Shown: positions 1-10,742, counted from the first letter of the stretch. The stretch is DNA of 64,000 nucleotides from Adiantum capillus-veneris (GCA_014529385.2 CM043958.1:137495043-137559042), one strand, 5' to 3'. Notes: generated from the sequence alone by a model not told the origin. A program made the numbers and translations.

Positions 1-9
1 CTGTTACAG

Positions 10-21
10 TGGTATCAGAGC
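10..21 (+). promoter_or_regulatory. Primer binding site, copy A0 (initiator-Met tRNA type)
   Basis: TGGTATCAGAGC lies one base after an LTR tail ending CTGTTACA at 8. This is the standard plant initiator-Met primer site. It shows that the window opens at the LTR/internal boundary of an F1 element. Confidence 0.85.
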
Positions 22-77
22 ACGGTCGATTTCTCTTCTACGGGGAATCGGATCCCAATTTGTTTTCCGTGGCACCT

Positions 78-330
78 ATGGCTTCACGCAAGGATCAATC
101 GACTCCCTCTGCATCCGGAGATGTGGGCAGGGATCACAACGAAGATTCCGGCAGAGAGTATGGCCTGCCTCGGCCTACTCAGGCGAAGCAACGAGAGATG
201 AAGGCGGTTCTTGGTTAAGTTCAAGAACTATCCTGCATTAAATGCGAAGTGGATGGAGGAAGAGGACCTAGTAGATACTCCTCAGACTGTGAAACTTTAC
301 CTCGATGCTTTTGGTTTAGCATAGTCTACT
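78..330 (+). pseudogene. A0 gag start fused to chromodomain end (internal deletion)
   Basis: The ATG at 78 opens the F1 gag N-terminus (begins MASRKDQSTPSASGD). After about 40 codons it joins directly, near 203-205, to the last part of the integrase chromodomain (FLVKFKNYP-like, then KWMEEEDL), with the family stop at about 330. Compared with copy B roughly 4.5 kb of gag-pol is missing. Primer site, polypurine tract and the following LTR remain, so the deletion removed protein but kept the signals needed to be copied in trans. The two parts are not in one useful reading frame, so no functional protein is expected. Confidence 0.8.
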
Positions 331-874
331 CCAAATGGAACCCAGAATTCAGCTTGGCCGGAGATATGGTGCAGTGGGATGCACAAGAGGGGAGTCACTC
401 CGCTCCTTTGTCAACAAATGCCTTGATTTTGATACTAAAGTCACTGATGTCTCTTTGAGCTTCAGGGATACTGAGAGCCGACAATATTCTACTGGATGAC
501 TTTATGAAATGGAATTCCTGATTATGATACTGATTTGTTCTTGACTTGTTTTGAGTGCAGGAACTGATAGACGAAATGACTGCAGCATTTTGGTCTGATT
601 GATCTCGAGTAGACATGGTTGCAATAGTGGTTAGTCAACCGGACATCGATGAGGTCCCGATTGGATCTAGATGCGATTGCTAGCTACATTGCCGATAAAT
701 CATGGTCTAAGATCCGAATGAAAGTTGAATGTCATGTGATGTCTAGTGATGTCCTGTGATGTCTTGTGAAGTGACTGTCGATTGGTACATGTGCTAGATG
801 TGTGTTCCTAGTATGTAGGTACTAACAGTCAATGTCTGCAAAGACGGTTTATGGCTTCTATCTGTTTTGCAGGC
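331..874 (+). other. F1 3' untranslated internal region, copy A0
   Basis: About 540 bases between the chromodomain stop and the pre-PPT hairpin, without a supported ORF. The same region recurs after A1 (7853-8404) and B (15552-16113). It holds a short run of GTGATGTC-type repeats near 735-770, also seen in the other copies with different repeat numbers. It is probably part of the genomic RNA leading to the polypurine tract. Confidence 0.7.
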
Positions 875-913
875 GTAATCGAGGGCGATTACAATGCTTT
901 CAAGAGGGGGGTA
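875..913 (+). promoter_or_regulatory. Pre-PPT hairpin and polypurine tract, copy A0
   Basis: GTAATCG (875-881), loop AGGG, CGATTAC (886-892) form a perfect 7-bp stem. After ATGCTTTC follows the purine tract AAGAGGGGGGTA directly before the LTR at 914. The tract is the expected plus-strand primer; a function for the hairpin is inferred from its recurrence in F1, F2 and F3. Confidence 0.75.
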
Positions 914-1567
914 TGTCACAAAGCGATGACGTGTCTGCCCGAGAGCATGCGAGAAACCCTAGCGGTGACTGCTGCTGAAAACCCTATTCTGCAAACCGTA
1001 ACCCTAAAACCTGCAAACCCTAAAATCTGCCAAAAACCCTAACCCTAACCCTCAAAACTGTCCTAAACCCTAACCCTAACCCTAGCAGCAGGCTAAAAAT
1101 CCGAAAATGGCGTTGGCTGAATTTGCGGCAGTTTTTCTGTTGCTTTTTCGTCAACTTTGCTTTATTTTCGCACGCATGGGAGATAGAGAGCGAGAGAGAG
1201 AGCACTATTGCTTTATTTTTGATTAAAAGCTCAAGAGAGCTTGTGTGAGAGAGAGGAAACCCTTTTTTTGATTTTAAGCTTTTGGGGCTCTGCTTTTGGC
1301 GTCCCTTGTAAACAATAAATAAGCGGTTTGGGCTCACTCTGCAGAGCATCTGGACGCAGAGTCTGAGAGTGAAACCCTAACCGCTCTCTTGTACTTTGAA
1401 CTGATTAATACATAAAGAAATACCGAAAGGGGCGCCAGTCTTTGGGGCCAATATCTCTAGGCATGGAATTCCGCCGAGCCAGTGTAAATCTATTGTGAAT
1501 TGTTTTGAAGTGGTTATTTGGTGCTGTCGTGATTGATTCTTGACTTGGAGTGTCCAAGTCTGTTACA
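914..1567 (+). repeat. F1 LTR shared by A0 and A1
   Basis: 654 bp from TGTCACAAAG to CTGTTACA. In order: an ACGT-core site (GATGACGTG) near the start; telo-box/CCCTAA repeats at about 1010-1085; a short GA tract (1187-1203); AAACAATAAATAAG near 1309, a possible TATA-like site; the block AAAGAAATACCGAAAGG with a G/C hairpin (1414-1449); then U5 to the end. It corresponds to LTR 8444-9111 but has a much shorter GA tract. Its U3 differs from the U3 of F1 copy B, although the internal regions and U5 of A1 and B are alike. Confidence 0.88.
1010..1085 (+). repeat. Telo-box / CCCTAA repeats in the F1 U3
   Basis: Several AAACCCTAA and CCCTAACCCTAA units, mixed 6- and 7-mers, lie inside the LTR upstream of the presumed transcription start. 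Their presence in each A-type LTR (also 8530-8590) shows that they are part of the element and not telomeric DNA. Confidence 0.8.
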
Positions 1568-1568
1568 G

Positions 1569-1580
1569 CGGTATCAGAGC
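1569..1580 (+). promoter_or_regulatory. Primer binding site, copy A1
   Basis: CGGTATCAGAGC differs from the standard TGGTATCAGAGC only at the first base. It lies one base after the LTR end at 1567. Confidence 0.8.
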
Positions 1581-1636
1581 ATGGCCGATTTCTCTTCTAC
1601 GGGAAATCCGATACCAAATTTTTTTCCGCGGCACCT

Positions 1637-3247
1637 ATGGCTTCACGCAAGGATCAATCGACTCCCTTTGCATCCGGAGATGCGGGCAGGGATCACAACG
1701 AAGATTCCGGCAGAGAGTATGGCCTGCCTCGGCCTACTCAGGCGGAGCAACGAGAGATGAAGCTCGTCAATTGATCGGCAATGCAACAAAGATGATGCTC
1801 AATTTTGCACAGGACCCAAAATTGACAAAATATATGAGCGAGACTTCTTTTTAGGAAGTGCACGAGTAGTGGCAGAAAACCAAACACCACCCCCGAAACC
1901 CGCTCTCAAGAAACCTTCTGATCACAAGCAATATTCAGAGAAGGAATTAGAAGAGGTGGTTGATGCACGGATTGCTCAGCTTTTTGACGCGCAGAAGAAA
2001 GCCAAAAAGCACAACAAAAATTAGAAGAAAGGCATTGACTTCCCGGGTTATTTGGATCGTCAGTCGACATTTGATAAGGCAAAGAAACAGAAGAAGCGTG
2101 TTCGATTTGAAGGAGTACCCAGTTCTTACCCATTTCTTCTTCTTCTTCTTCCTCTTCTTCTTCTTCTTCTTTTGACAATTCTTCTAGCTCTTCAGATTCG
2201 AGCGAAGAAGACCGAAAAGGCAAAAAGCGAAGCAAGAAACAACACTTCGGTAAGGGCAAGAAAAAGGCAAAGAAGTCTAAATCTCGCCCAGTGAGTGACA
2301 GTTCTACAGAGGACTCGTCTACAAACAGTTCAGACTCCGATGACGGAAAATTTTATGCGAACAAGAAGAATTTTTATAAAGCCAACCAGTATGACTTTCT
2401 GGAAGATAAAAGCAAGAAAGTCCGAGAGTTTAAGGAAGGTGGACAGTCGATCAAATTTAACACTTTTTCAAGATACAAAGATGCTTCGAAGGCTTTGTCT
2501 TTTATACAGCAGTTTGACATTGCTTTTGCGGGAGGACGCTACTCAGAACACTCCAAGATTCAGAGAGCTGCCTCTTATTTTAAGAGGAATGCTCGAACTT
2601 GGTGGTCCACGCTTCTTTTAAACAAGACTGCGCCAATTAAATGGTTGAAATTTAAGAAGCTTTTTATTTCTTCTTGGTTGACTCAAGAGTATGAACACGA
2701 TATACGAGCTGCTTGGAACTATCTTCGGATGACCAAGAGAGATACAATGGATGCTTATTGCAAGAGATTCTGGAGCTCTTTTCTACCCGTCTCTTCATTC
2801 AAGAAGATCTCGTTCAGAGAACAGATTGAGCGGTTTACCTAGGGTCTACCTACAGAGATCCGAGATCACTGCTTGGAACAGAAGTCAGCTTCTATTCAGG
2901 AGTTGATGAGTCATGCGAAGCGGGGTTTTGCCATTCACTCTGGCAGTCTGACCTACTCTACGGATGAGGTCATGAGACAACGAGCCGAACACACTTTAAC
3001 GAATGAAAGTAGAAAGAGAAAGAGCGACCCAGAAAAGAAGGATGTACGACCCAAGCTTACTTCTGAGGAGAGAGCTCGCTTCATCAGGGAGGGGAAGTGC
3101 TTTGGATGCGGGGAACATGGACATATCTCCGCGAAGTGCCCTAACAAGGTCCCGAATGAACAAGATGAAGAAAGGCCAGAAAGTTCTAAAGCAACTGAGA
3201 GACGTGGCAGAAAAAGCAGAACTGGTACCACATGGCGTGGGACCTGA
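1637..3247 (+). pseudogene. F1 copy A1 gag (broken)
   Basis: The start is ATG 1637, chosen because the same MAS(R/G) start follows the leader in all F1 copies. The first ~70 codons stop near 1852; the rest is read in another frame from about 2291. Visible parts: an acidic/serine-rich stretch encoded by TTC/TCT repeats (about 2137-2175); a retrotransposon gag domain (about 2400-2900, with ARTWWSTLL and LPTEIRDHC-type motifs); and a CCHC zinc knuckle CFGCGEHGHISAKC at 3098-3139. Frameshifts separate the first and second parts, and an in-frame TAG lies at 2840-2842. Gag normally coats the genomic RNA in virus-like particles. This copy cannot make a full-length protein. Confidence 0.85.
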
Positions 3248-4473
3248 ATCGAATCAAATGAATGAAAGTACAAACTTTGCCGTTTTTGGGGCAATGTGAA
3301 GGATCAGGAAGCTCTTTTGAAGGAGCCAAGGCCAACTTCTTTTCACTTGGAATTGGCGGCTCGATTTGGAACTACGCCCGACAGGCGGAGGTAGTTCGAG
3401 TGGCACGCGGACGAGATGTTGCTATTGCACCGAGCATTGGCAAACGTCGTTTGCAATGACAGGGGTGTTCAGGGTACGCGAGTGACGTTCTACTCGAAAT
3501 CTCTTGGTTCCACAAGAACTATGCCGTGGTTGACTACCGGGTTGAGAAAGCGACTTGGACAAATGAAGGGCTCAGAGATTGTACTTGATGAACTTTAGTT
3601 TCTTTACTCATTCTTTGGGGAGAGAACTGAACGATGGATAAAGGTCGAATATGTTTTGACCTGAACAAATGAAAGCCAAGATTTTTCTCCACACTCATGC
3701 CGATTGCTTTTTAGAGGGCTTGTAGATCATACCATTGATCTGATACTTGGAAGCACACCACCGAACCGGCCACCTTACCATGCGAGCCGAGCACAGAATG
3801 AAGAGATTATGAACCAAGTGAAAGACCTCTTGGAAAAGGGTCTTGTCCAGCCTAGTACTTCACCATATTGCTCTCCAGTGTTGTTGGTTTTGAAGAAAGA
3901 CGGAGCTTGGAGAATGTGTATCGATTATAGAGCTCTCAACAAAATCACCATCAAGGACAGATTTCTGATTCCTAGGATCGATGATATACTCGACAGATTA
4001 CAGGGATTGTCCAGCCTAGTACTTCACCATATTGCTCTCCAATGTTGTTGGTTTTGAAGAAAGACGGATCTTGGAGAATGTGTATCGATTATAGAGCTCT
4101 CAACAAAATCACCATCAAGGACAGATTTCTGATTCCTAGGATCGATGATATTCTCGACAGATTACAGGGATCCTCGTGCTTTAGCAGGATTGATCTGAAG
4201 AGTGGATATCATCAGATCAGAATCGCGCCGAGAGACGTCTACAAGACAGCTTTTCGAACGACTTTTGGGTTATTTGAGTTTTTGGTGATGCCTTTTTGGC
4301 TTAACCAATGCTCCTGCGACATTTAACTGGATGATGGACAAAATTTTTCGAGAGTACAGGCTATTTGTTCGCCCTTTCTTTGACGACATCATTGTTTTCT
4401 CCAAGAATGAGGTAGATCACAGAGATCATCTGCTTCAGGTCTTTCAGGCATTACGAGATCACAAGTTAGTGAT
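3248..4473 (+). pseudogene. F1 copy A1 pol, protease and RT first part (broken)
   Basis: The protease region lies at about 3300-3600. Its active-site segment reads FEGAKANFF only in a shifted frame, and the Asp-x-Gly triad is not intact. RT starts near 3704 with DHTIDLI and continues through the fingers and palm ([26 protein letters not shown]) to FFDD at about 4376-4387. Damage: a 164-bp tandem duplication (3843-4170) that shifts the frame, an extra T near 4294-4300 in the MPFGL motif, and interruption by a solo LTR at 4474. RT of this family copies the element's RNA into DNA; this one cannot be functional. Confidence 0.85.
3843..4170 (+). repeat. 164-bp tandem duplication inside RT
   Basis: Positions 3843-4006 and 4007-4170 are adjacent, nearly identical copies, both starting TTGTCCAGCCTAG. 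164 is not a multiple of three, so the duplication breaks the RT frame. Copy B has a single unit here. Confidence 0.9.
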
Positions 4474-5713
4474 TGTCACGTGACACATCCAACCCTATGT
4501 GTCCGTGGACAAGCTACAGCATGATCAAGGTTCAGTCAGTCCAGTCAGTCTAGATTAGAAGTGATCTGGCACTTTTGTGAGTCTATTCGTAGACCGTGCA
4601 TGCCCAGTCACTTAGTGTAGATGCATATCCTCCGGTTGTACACATCATGAGCATAAGCAGCCCCATCAGAATCCATCAGAATCCATCAAGGGAATTTTCC
4701 AGTGCATTTAGCCTATTTTACCTATTTTTGACATTTTTCACTTATTATTTTTAAGTGACTTTTGTTGGAAAGTAGGTAGGGCAAATTGAGTAAGTTTGTA
4801 TATAAGCAACGCAAAGCTAGCACAAAATGGCAGAAGAGGCAACGGGAGCCAAGCTCAGCAGGCAACTTCTCCAACAAGACCTTGGCGGTTTCCCCCTCCA
4901 AGCAAGAAGAACCATCCCTCTAGCGTTTTCTCCATCAAGCACCATCGCCGAGATCTGCATCAGCATTGCGTTTTCAACATTTGGATCATCACCGGAAAGT
5001 CCCTTGCCTTAGCGTTTTTGCATCAGCAGATCCTCATCGCTAGAAGCCCAACAGCCTAGCGTTTTTGACAGACATCAGCCTAGCGTTTTTGGGAATCCTT
5101 GACCTAGCGTTTTTAGCAGTAGAAATCTCAGCATTCAGCGTTTTTCAGCCATGAAAAACCTGCAAATTCAGCCCTAAAAGAGTAGTAGATTCAGCCCGTA
5201 AAGACCAAGAACCTCAATTTTCAGCCCTAAACCTGCAGATTTTCAGCGACAAAGACCTACAGAAATAGCCCCCAAAATCAACGTTTTTGGACTAGCCGCA
5301 GATTTCAGCCCATAGCATTTTTAGACAGCAGATACCAGATTGCAGATTTCAGCCCTGATGTCGGTGTCGTCATCCTCGTCGTCGTCGTCGACATAGCCTA
5401 GTCTTGCATCATTCACATGCATTCAGTTTGTACCAGATTGTGCAATCATAAGTAGACAATTCTCGCCAACGAGAGCGGGCCTTCGGAGGAGGGTTTTATG
5501 TCTCTGGTATCGTATCTCTCTACTCTCTCTATCTCTCAGTCTCATACACTTGCACAATGCACGCACAGTGTCCATTCACTTTGTTTGCGATCATAGCATT
5601 CTCTCATTAAGAACGGAAGGCTCTCCCTTCCATAAGAACAAAAGGATCCTTGAGCACAGTTCGGAGCACTCAGCTTGAGCAAAGTTCAAACATTCATTCC
5701 GCTGCACCTAACA
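4474..5713 (+). mobile_element. Solo LTR of another family inside A1 RT
   Basis: 1,240 bp beginning TGTCACGTGAC and ending CACCTAACA, flanked by the 5-bp direct repeat GTGAT (4469-4473 and 5714-5718). Copy B shows the empty site (GTTAGTGATTAATGC near 13475-13489). TG...CA ends, a 5-bp duplication and absence of coding domains identify a solo LTR, left when the two LTRs of an element recombine. It starts with a 10-bp palindrome GTCACGTGAC containing the G-box CACGTG. It contains a dispersed AGCGTTTTT motif (about 4919-5290) and a short GTC repeat near 5373-5390. The parent family has no internal region in this window. Confidence 0.92.
4915..5330 (+). repeat. Dispersed AGCGTTTTT repeats in the solo LTR
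   Basis: At least six copies of (CCT)AGCGTTTTT (near 4920, 5009, 5055, 5080, 5103, 5137) plus weaker ones (5282, 5317), interleaved with TTCAGCCC(T)AAA-type repeats. Spacing is irregular, so this is not a simple tandem array. Confidence 0.75.
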
Positions 5714-7852
5714 GTGATTAATGCAAAGAAAAGTGAATTTTTCCTACCAGAGATACACTTTTTGGGACACATTGTCTCAGCAGCAAGAGTGCAAATGGAT
5801 ACGGCCAAGATAGAGACTATCCGTGATTGGCCCGATTTGAAGAATGTCCATGAAGTTGGAAGCTTCTTGGGACTGTGTTCGTACTATAGGCAGTTCATTC
5901 AAAAGTTTGCAGAGGTTGCTTCCCCTTTGCATATGACACAGAAAGGAGTCCCTTTCTCGTGGGGATTTACAGAGGTGACTGCCTTTCAGACATTGAAAGA
6001 TAAATTGACTACGAGACCAGTTTTGACTTTGCCGGACTTGCAAAAGTCATTTGAAGTATATTGTGATGCTTGTGGTCGTAGTCTGGGTGCGGTCTTAATG
6101 CAAGAAGGCCATGTCATTGCTTACGAGAGCCGATTATTCTCAAGGCCAGAGATGACAACACAGATTTATGAGAAAGAGCTTTTGGCGGTTATCTATGCTC
6201 TTACTCAGTGGCGGCATTACCTACCCGGAGCGTATTTTACTGTCTTTACAGACCATCCGAGTTTGCGCTACTTCTTGTCACAGAAGCAGCTTTCGGAAAA
6301 GCAGATGCGGTGGGCGAACATCTTGTCACAGTTTCACTTCCAGATTGTCTATGTTCAGGGACAAAAGAATGTGGTGGCAGATGCTTTGTCTCGGAAGCCG
6401 TTGGTTCTGGCTATTTCCACGATACATCATAGAAGCTTCGAGGATATGGTTGATCAGTATGCCACAGATACAGATTTTGCAAATGTTTTCACACGGATAC
6501 GGGATGGGGAGACATCAGTGGGATATTCCATTCGGGATGGCTACTTGATGAGAAAAACCATGTTGTGCGTTACACAGCCGTTGAGGGAAAAAGGTTATGA
6601 CTGAATGCCACTGTCCATCTTTTACGGGTCACCGCGGCATTGCTACCTCTATGAAAGGGGTAGAGAGATACTTCTTTTGGCCGAGACTCAAGAAGGACGT
6701 GGAAGAGTTTGTGCACAGTTGCTTAGTATGCGGGAAGGTCAGGTTTGACAGGCATAAAGCACAGGGATTGTGACAGCCTTTGCCCATACCCACCCGCCCC
6801 TGAGAAAGTATTGCAATGGATTTCATTTTTAATCTCCGGAGAACACAGAGTGGTCACGATGGAATCTGGACTGTTATTGACAGATTTAGCAAACAGGCTC
6901 ATTTCATTCCAGTGAAGAAGACAGTCAAGCCGGATCACTTATCGAGACTGTTTGTGGCCCAGATCTTCGGATTACATCGCATGCCTGAGACGATTGTCTC
7001 CGACAGAGACCCCAGATTACGAGTATGTTTTGGAAGGCAGTTTGCGAGAACATTGGCACGTGGTTGCAGTTCTCGTCATCGTTCCACACCCGCAGACTGA
7101 TCGGCAATCTAAGATTGCCAATTCAGTGGTTTAGATTTATTGAAGTCTTATATCTCGGATTAGAAGACTCAATGGGAAAAGTACCTACCTTTGGTAGAAT
7201 TTGCCTACAATAACACGATACACTCTTCGACGGGGAAGGCACCATTTGAGATTGTTGAAGGTGTTGCGAAGGTTCCACCCTTCCTAAGCACGAAAGGTAA
7301 GATTTTTGAAGCAGATGAATATACGCGAGACTTAGATACGGCTTTTGCCAAGGTTCGCGAGACTTTGCAGAAATCTCAAGAACGACAGAAAAAGGCAGCG
7401 GATCGTCATCGTCGCGACTTGAAATTGAAGGAGGATGATTGGGTGCTCTTACGCTTTGAGAAGGCACGCCTGAGAAAGAAAAGGGAAAGGAGAGGCTTTT
7501 TCCAAAGCTTAGTATGCGATACTACGGACCTTTCCAGATCACTGAAAAGATAAATGATGTCTCCTTCCGTCTAAAACTGCCTGATACTTGGAGGATTCAC
7601 AATGCATTTCACGTGAGTGCCTGATGACGGGGGAGCCTTATGAGCAACCCGAAGTGGAAGAAAACGAGGAGATCCTTGTTCCTGAACAGATTTTGGCACA
7701 TAAAGATACGAAGAATAAAGGTAAAGTCTGAAGGCGGTTCTTGGTTAAGTTCAAGAACTATCCTGCATTGGATGCGAAGTGGATGGAGGAGGAGGACCTA
7801 GCAGATACTCCTCAGATTGTGAAACTTTACCTCGATGCTTTTGGTTTAGCAT
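5714..7852 (+). pseudogene. F1 copy A1 pol, RT end, RNase H, integrase, chromodomain (broken)
   Basis: A long frame to 6602 holds the RT connection (FLGHIV, SFLGLCSYYRQFI), RNase H (DACGRSLGAVL, YEKELLAVIYAL and FTDHPSLRYFL, carrying the acidic residues) and the start of the integrase HHCC finger. A one-base insertion near 6595 shifts the frame. The core follows in pieces: WTVIDRFSK (first Asp) and SDRDPR (second Asp) in 6816-7020, then FAYNNTIHSSTGKAPFEIVEG from 7191. The chromodomain tail (about 7670-7851, LVKFKNYPALDAKWMEEEDL) lies after a small deletion near 7618. Unlike copy B, A1 keeps the segment with the first catalytic Asp. The chromodomain normally steers integration into histone-marked chromatin. 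Confidence 0.87.
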
Positions 7853-8404
7853 AGTCTACTCCAAATGGAACCCAGAATTCAGCTTGGCCGGAGATCTGGT
7901 GCAGTGGGATGCACAAGAGGGGAGTCACTCCGCTCCTTTGTCAACAGATGCCTTGATTTTAATACTAAAGTCACTGATGTCTCTCTAAACTTTAGGGATA
8001 CTGAGAGCTGACAATATTCTACTGGATGACTTTATGAAATGGAATTCCTGATTATGATACTGATTTGTTCTTGACTTCTTTTGAGTGCAGGAACAGATAG
8101 ACGAAATGACTGCGGCATTTTGGTCTGATTGATCTTGAATAGACATGGTTGCAATAGGGGTTAGTCAATCGGACATCGATGAGGTCTCGATTGGATCTAG
8201 ATGCGATTGCTAGCTACATTACCGATAAATCATGGTCTAAGATCCGAATGAATGTTGAATGTCATGTGATATCCTGTGATGTCTAGTGATGTCCTGTGAT
8301 GTGACTGTCGATTGATACATGTGCTAGATGTGTGTTCCTAGTACGTAGGTACTAACAGTTAGTGTTTGCTAAGACGGTTTATGGCTTCTATTTGTTTTGC
8401 AGGC
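7853..8404 (+). other. F1 3' untranslated internal region, copy A1
   Basis: Counterpart of 331-874 and 15552-16113, without a supported ORF. It includes GTGATGTC-like short repeats near 8270-8300. Confidence 0.7.
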
Positions 8405-8443
8405 GTAATCGAGGGCGATTACAATGCTTTCAAGAGGGGGGTA
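8405..8443 (+). promoter_or_regulatory. Pre-PPT hairpin and polypurine tract, copy A1
   Basis: Same arrangement as at 875-913: GTAATCG-AGGG-CGATTAC (8405-8422), then TTTCAAGAGGGGGGTA directly before the LTR at 8444. Confidence 0.75.
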
Positions 8444-8684
8444 TGTCATAAAGTGATGACGTGTCTGCCTGAGAGCATGCGGGAAACCCTAGCCCTGATT
8501 GTTGCTGAAAACTTTTTTCTGCAAGCCCTAACCCTAAAACCTGCAAACCCTAAAATCTGCCAAAAACCCTAACCCTAACCCTAACCCTAGCAGCAGGCTG
8601 AAAATCCGAAAATGGCGCTGGCTGAATTTGCGGCAGTTTTTCTATTGCTTTTGCGTCAACTTTGCTTTATTTTCCTACGCATGG

Positions 8685-8736
<52 letters not shown>

Positions 8737-9111
8737 GAGCACTATTGCTTTATTTTTGATTAAAAGCTCAACAGAGCTTGTGTGAAAGAGAGAGAGAACC
8801 CTGCTTTTGATTTTAAGCTTTTGGGGCTCTGCTTTTGGCATCCCTTGTAAACAATAAATAAACGGTTTGGGCTCACTCTGCAGGGCATCTAGACGTAGAG
8901 TCTGAGAGTGAAACCCTAGCCGCTTTCTTGTACTTTGAACTGATTAATACATAAAGAAGTACCGAAAGGGGCGCCAGTCTTTGGGGCCAATATCTCAGGC
9001 AGGGACTCCGCGGGGCCAGTGTAAATCTATTGTTAACTGTGAACTGTTTTGAAGTGGTTATTTGGTGCTGTCGTGATTGATTCTTGACTTGGAGTGTCCA
9101 AGTCTGTTACA
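8444..9111 (+). repeat. F1 3' LTR of copy A1
   Basis: 668 bp from TGTCATAAAG to CTGTTACA, followed by non-element sequence (GGTTACC...). It contains CCCTAA repeats (about 8530-8590), a (GA)n tract of about 45 bp (8688-8733), the conserved AAAGAA(A/G)TACCGAAAGG block and the G/C hairpin (8953-8988). Compared with 914-1567, the GA tract has expanded after the LTRs separated. Confidence 0.88.
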
Positions 9112-9512
9112 GGTTACCACAACTTTCGGCCCAAATAACGGGGGAGATCCAGTGATTTCCTCTTCTTCCTTTCTTAAGTGGTTCATTAGCTCTGTCCAAC
9201 TCTTTCTTCGAGTACAATTTTCGCTTGTCTACACTTGACGTTTTAGCTTTCTTTACCACCTTGAAAGGAGAATCGACGGCCTCTCGCCATCTTGAGTAAA
9301 TCTCATTGATTGAGTAATTCTTCAGGTGATTCACATACTTTGGATCTTTGGAGTACTTAATCAATCGTTTCACACGTGTCAACGTGTAGTCGACGTTTGT
9401 ACTCCTTTTTGTCGAGATTTCCCGCCGAAATTTTGTCAAAATCTCTGTTGGTTTCTTCAGCTGCCAGGTCGAGTTTCAACTTTTCTTTATCTCCCCAACG
9501 ACCAAGAGTCAT
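9112..9512 (-). pseudogene. F4 chromovirus gag N-terminal fragment
   Basis: The minus-strand ATG is at 9512-9510 (start MTLGRWGDKEKLK); a frameshift follows, and the second part reads KRLIKYSKDPKYVNHLKNY and further to 9112. This part resembles the F1 gag segment TKMMLNFAKDPKMVKYMNQT in spacing and residues, so it is a gag N-terminus of a related but distinct family. It is cut at 9111 by the F1 array, and F2 is inserted exactly at its start codon. Its leader and LTR end lie on the other side of F2, at 25011-25291. Not functional. Confidence 0.7.
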
Positions 9513-9514
9513 AG

Positions 9515-10209
9515 TGTTACGGGGACGTGGCAACTGTGAACTATGTCACGAGGACGTGGCAACTGCTAACTTTAGTTGTTGGTTTCTTTCCAATGGGTTT
9601 ATTTTATTTTTGAGACCCTCTTCTTGAAGTAGCAAACGGTCGAACATTGTATGGCCAATGTGAATGGTAGTTTCACCCGCAGACGGGAAGTGGTCGGCAC
9701 TGGAATTCGTATAGTAAGAGGATGTCTAGGCTCAGAGCAAGATCATATAGGTCCCCCCGTCGCACTTAGCAAGTTGGTGGATACTAGGGAGTGAACTGAA
9801 TAAAGGCCTAAAGTCAAGGTGTGACTACCAACAAAAAGTATCCGACAGTTGGGCCACATTGCACTTTTGGATGCGGTCCCCATGAAGATAGACGGTTAGA
9901 TGACCGCTGGGAGCCCAACGGAATCATTTCTTAGAATTTAGGGAACTGCTATTTTGGGCCGTGAAATGTGTTCGCGTCATTACCTTTGGTATGACAAGGG
10001 GAACATTTTATTACTCTGCCGCGAAGTCAACCGGGCAACCGATCGGGAGATTTTTAGGCGGCAACCCCGAAACGGGAAATGGCTTGTAAACGCGCCAAGC
10101 GGCATATTTCTGTGCACTTTCCTCATGCAAGAAGAAGTGGCGCTGAATTTCATGTTGGGAGAGGCCTCATTTGCAAACTGTCACAGGTTAAGAGCTATGG
10201 AGTGCTTCC
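9515..10209 (+). repeat. F2 5' LTR, left part
   Basis: The LTR starts with a 29-bp direct duplication (9515-9543 and 9544-9572), each unit containing GGACGTGGCAACTG with an ACGT core. The same duplication is in the 3' LTR (21956-). The segment ends at CTTCC (10205-10209), the left copy of the target duplication of element B. Confidence 0.85.
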
Positions 10210-10742
10210 TGTCACAAAGTGATGACGTGGCGGACAGCAGAAACCCTAAAATTCCTGCAAACCCTAATTTTTGCCAAAAACCCTAAATTCCGGAAATCGC
10301 GGAGGCGGATTATTAATTTTTTTTTTTTTTTTTTGGAAAATGATGAGCGACGCGAATTTTGCTTTTGCTTTTTTTTTTATAAAAAAAAAAGAGAAAAGAC
10401 TCTCTAAGAGAGAGAGAGAACTGATGCTTTTGATTTTAAAAGCTTTTGGGGCTCTGCTTTTGGGCATCCCTTGTAACCTTTAAATTAGTGGTGAGGGCCT
10501 CACTTCTCAGAGCATCTGGACGCAGAGTCTGAGAGTGAAACCCTAACCGCTCTCTTGTACTTTGATGATTGATTAATACAAAAAGAAATACCGAAAGGGG
10601 CGCCAGTCTTTGGGGCCAATATCTCTAGGCACGGAACTCCGCCGGGCCAGTGCAAATCTATTGTGATCTGTGAATTGTTTTGAAGTGGTTATTTGGTGCT
10701 GTCGCGGTTGATTCTTGACTTGGAGTGTCCAAGTTTGTTACA
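10210..10742 (+). repeat. Copy B 5' LTR
   Basis: TGTCACAAAGTGATGACGTGGC to TTTGTTACA. It contains three telo-box units (10240-10290), a T-run (10318-10334), the TATA-like TTTAAATT (10479-10486), the AAAGAAATACCGAAAGG block and the hairpin (10582-10617). The U3 differs from A-type F1 LTRs; the parts downstream of the TATA-like box match. Confidence 0.92.
10479..10486 (+). promoter_or_regulatory. TATA-like box of copy B 5' LTR
   Basis: TTTAAATT, followed by GTGAGGGCCTCACTTCTC. F3 has TTTAAATA at the matching place, followed by GGGCTCATTCTCT. The shared spacing suggests a core promoter with transcription starting about 25-35 bases downstream. Not proven. Confidence 0.5.

Larger units (their letters stand above)
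1..9111 (+). mobile_element. F1 chromovirus tandem array (copies A0 and A1)
   Basis: Three related LTR segments separate two internal regions: an LTR tail (1-8), internal A0 (9-913), LTR 914-1567, internal A1 (1568-8443) and LTR 8444-9111. LTRs start TGTCAC/TGTCAT and end TGTTACA. One base after an LTR end comes a primer site matching initiator-Met tRNA. A shared middle LTR is the expected product of unequal recombination between LTRs or of template switching. The left end, and so the left target duplication, lies outside the window; the right flank starts GGTTA. The chromodomain, integrase, RNase H and RT remnants place it in the Ty3/gypsy chromoviruses. All coding regions are broken. Confidence 0.9.

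Noticed and set aside
1010-1090. CCCTAA arrays as interstitial telomere or chromosome end
   Set aside because: They recur at the same place in each F1 LTR and in F3, are short and mix 6- and 7-mers, so they belong to the LTRs.
2137-2175. Separate poly-Phe/Leu small gene
   Set aside because: It is a shifted or reverse reading of the TTC/TCT repeat that encodes the serine-rich part of F1 gag.
9515-9572. The 29-bp repeat as two nested LTR starts from two insertions
   Set aside because: The identical duplication is present in the 3' LTR (21956-22013), so it was already part of the LTR before insertion.
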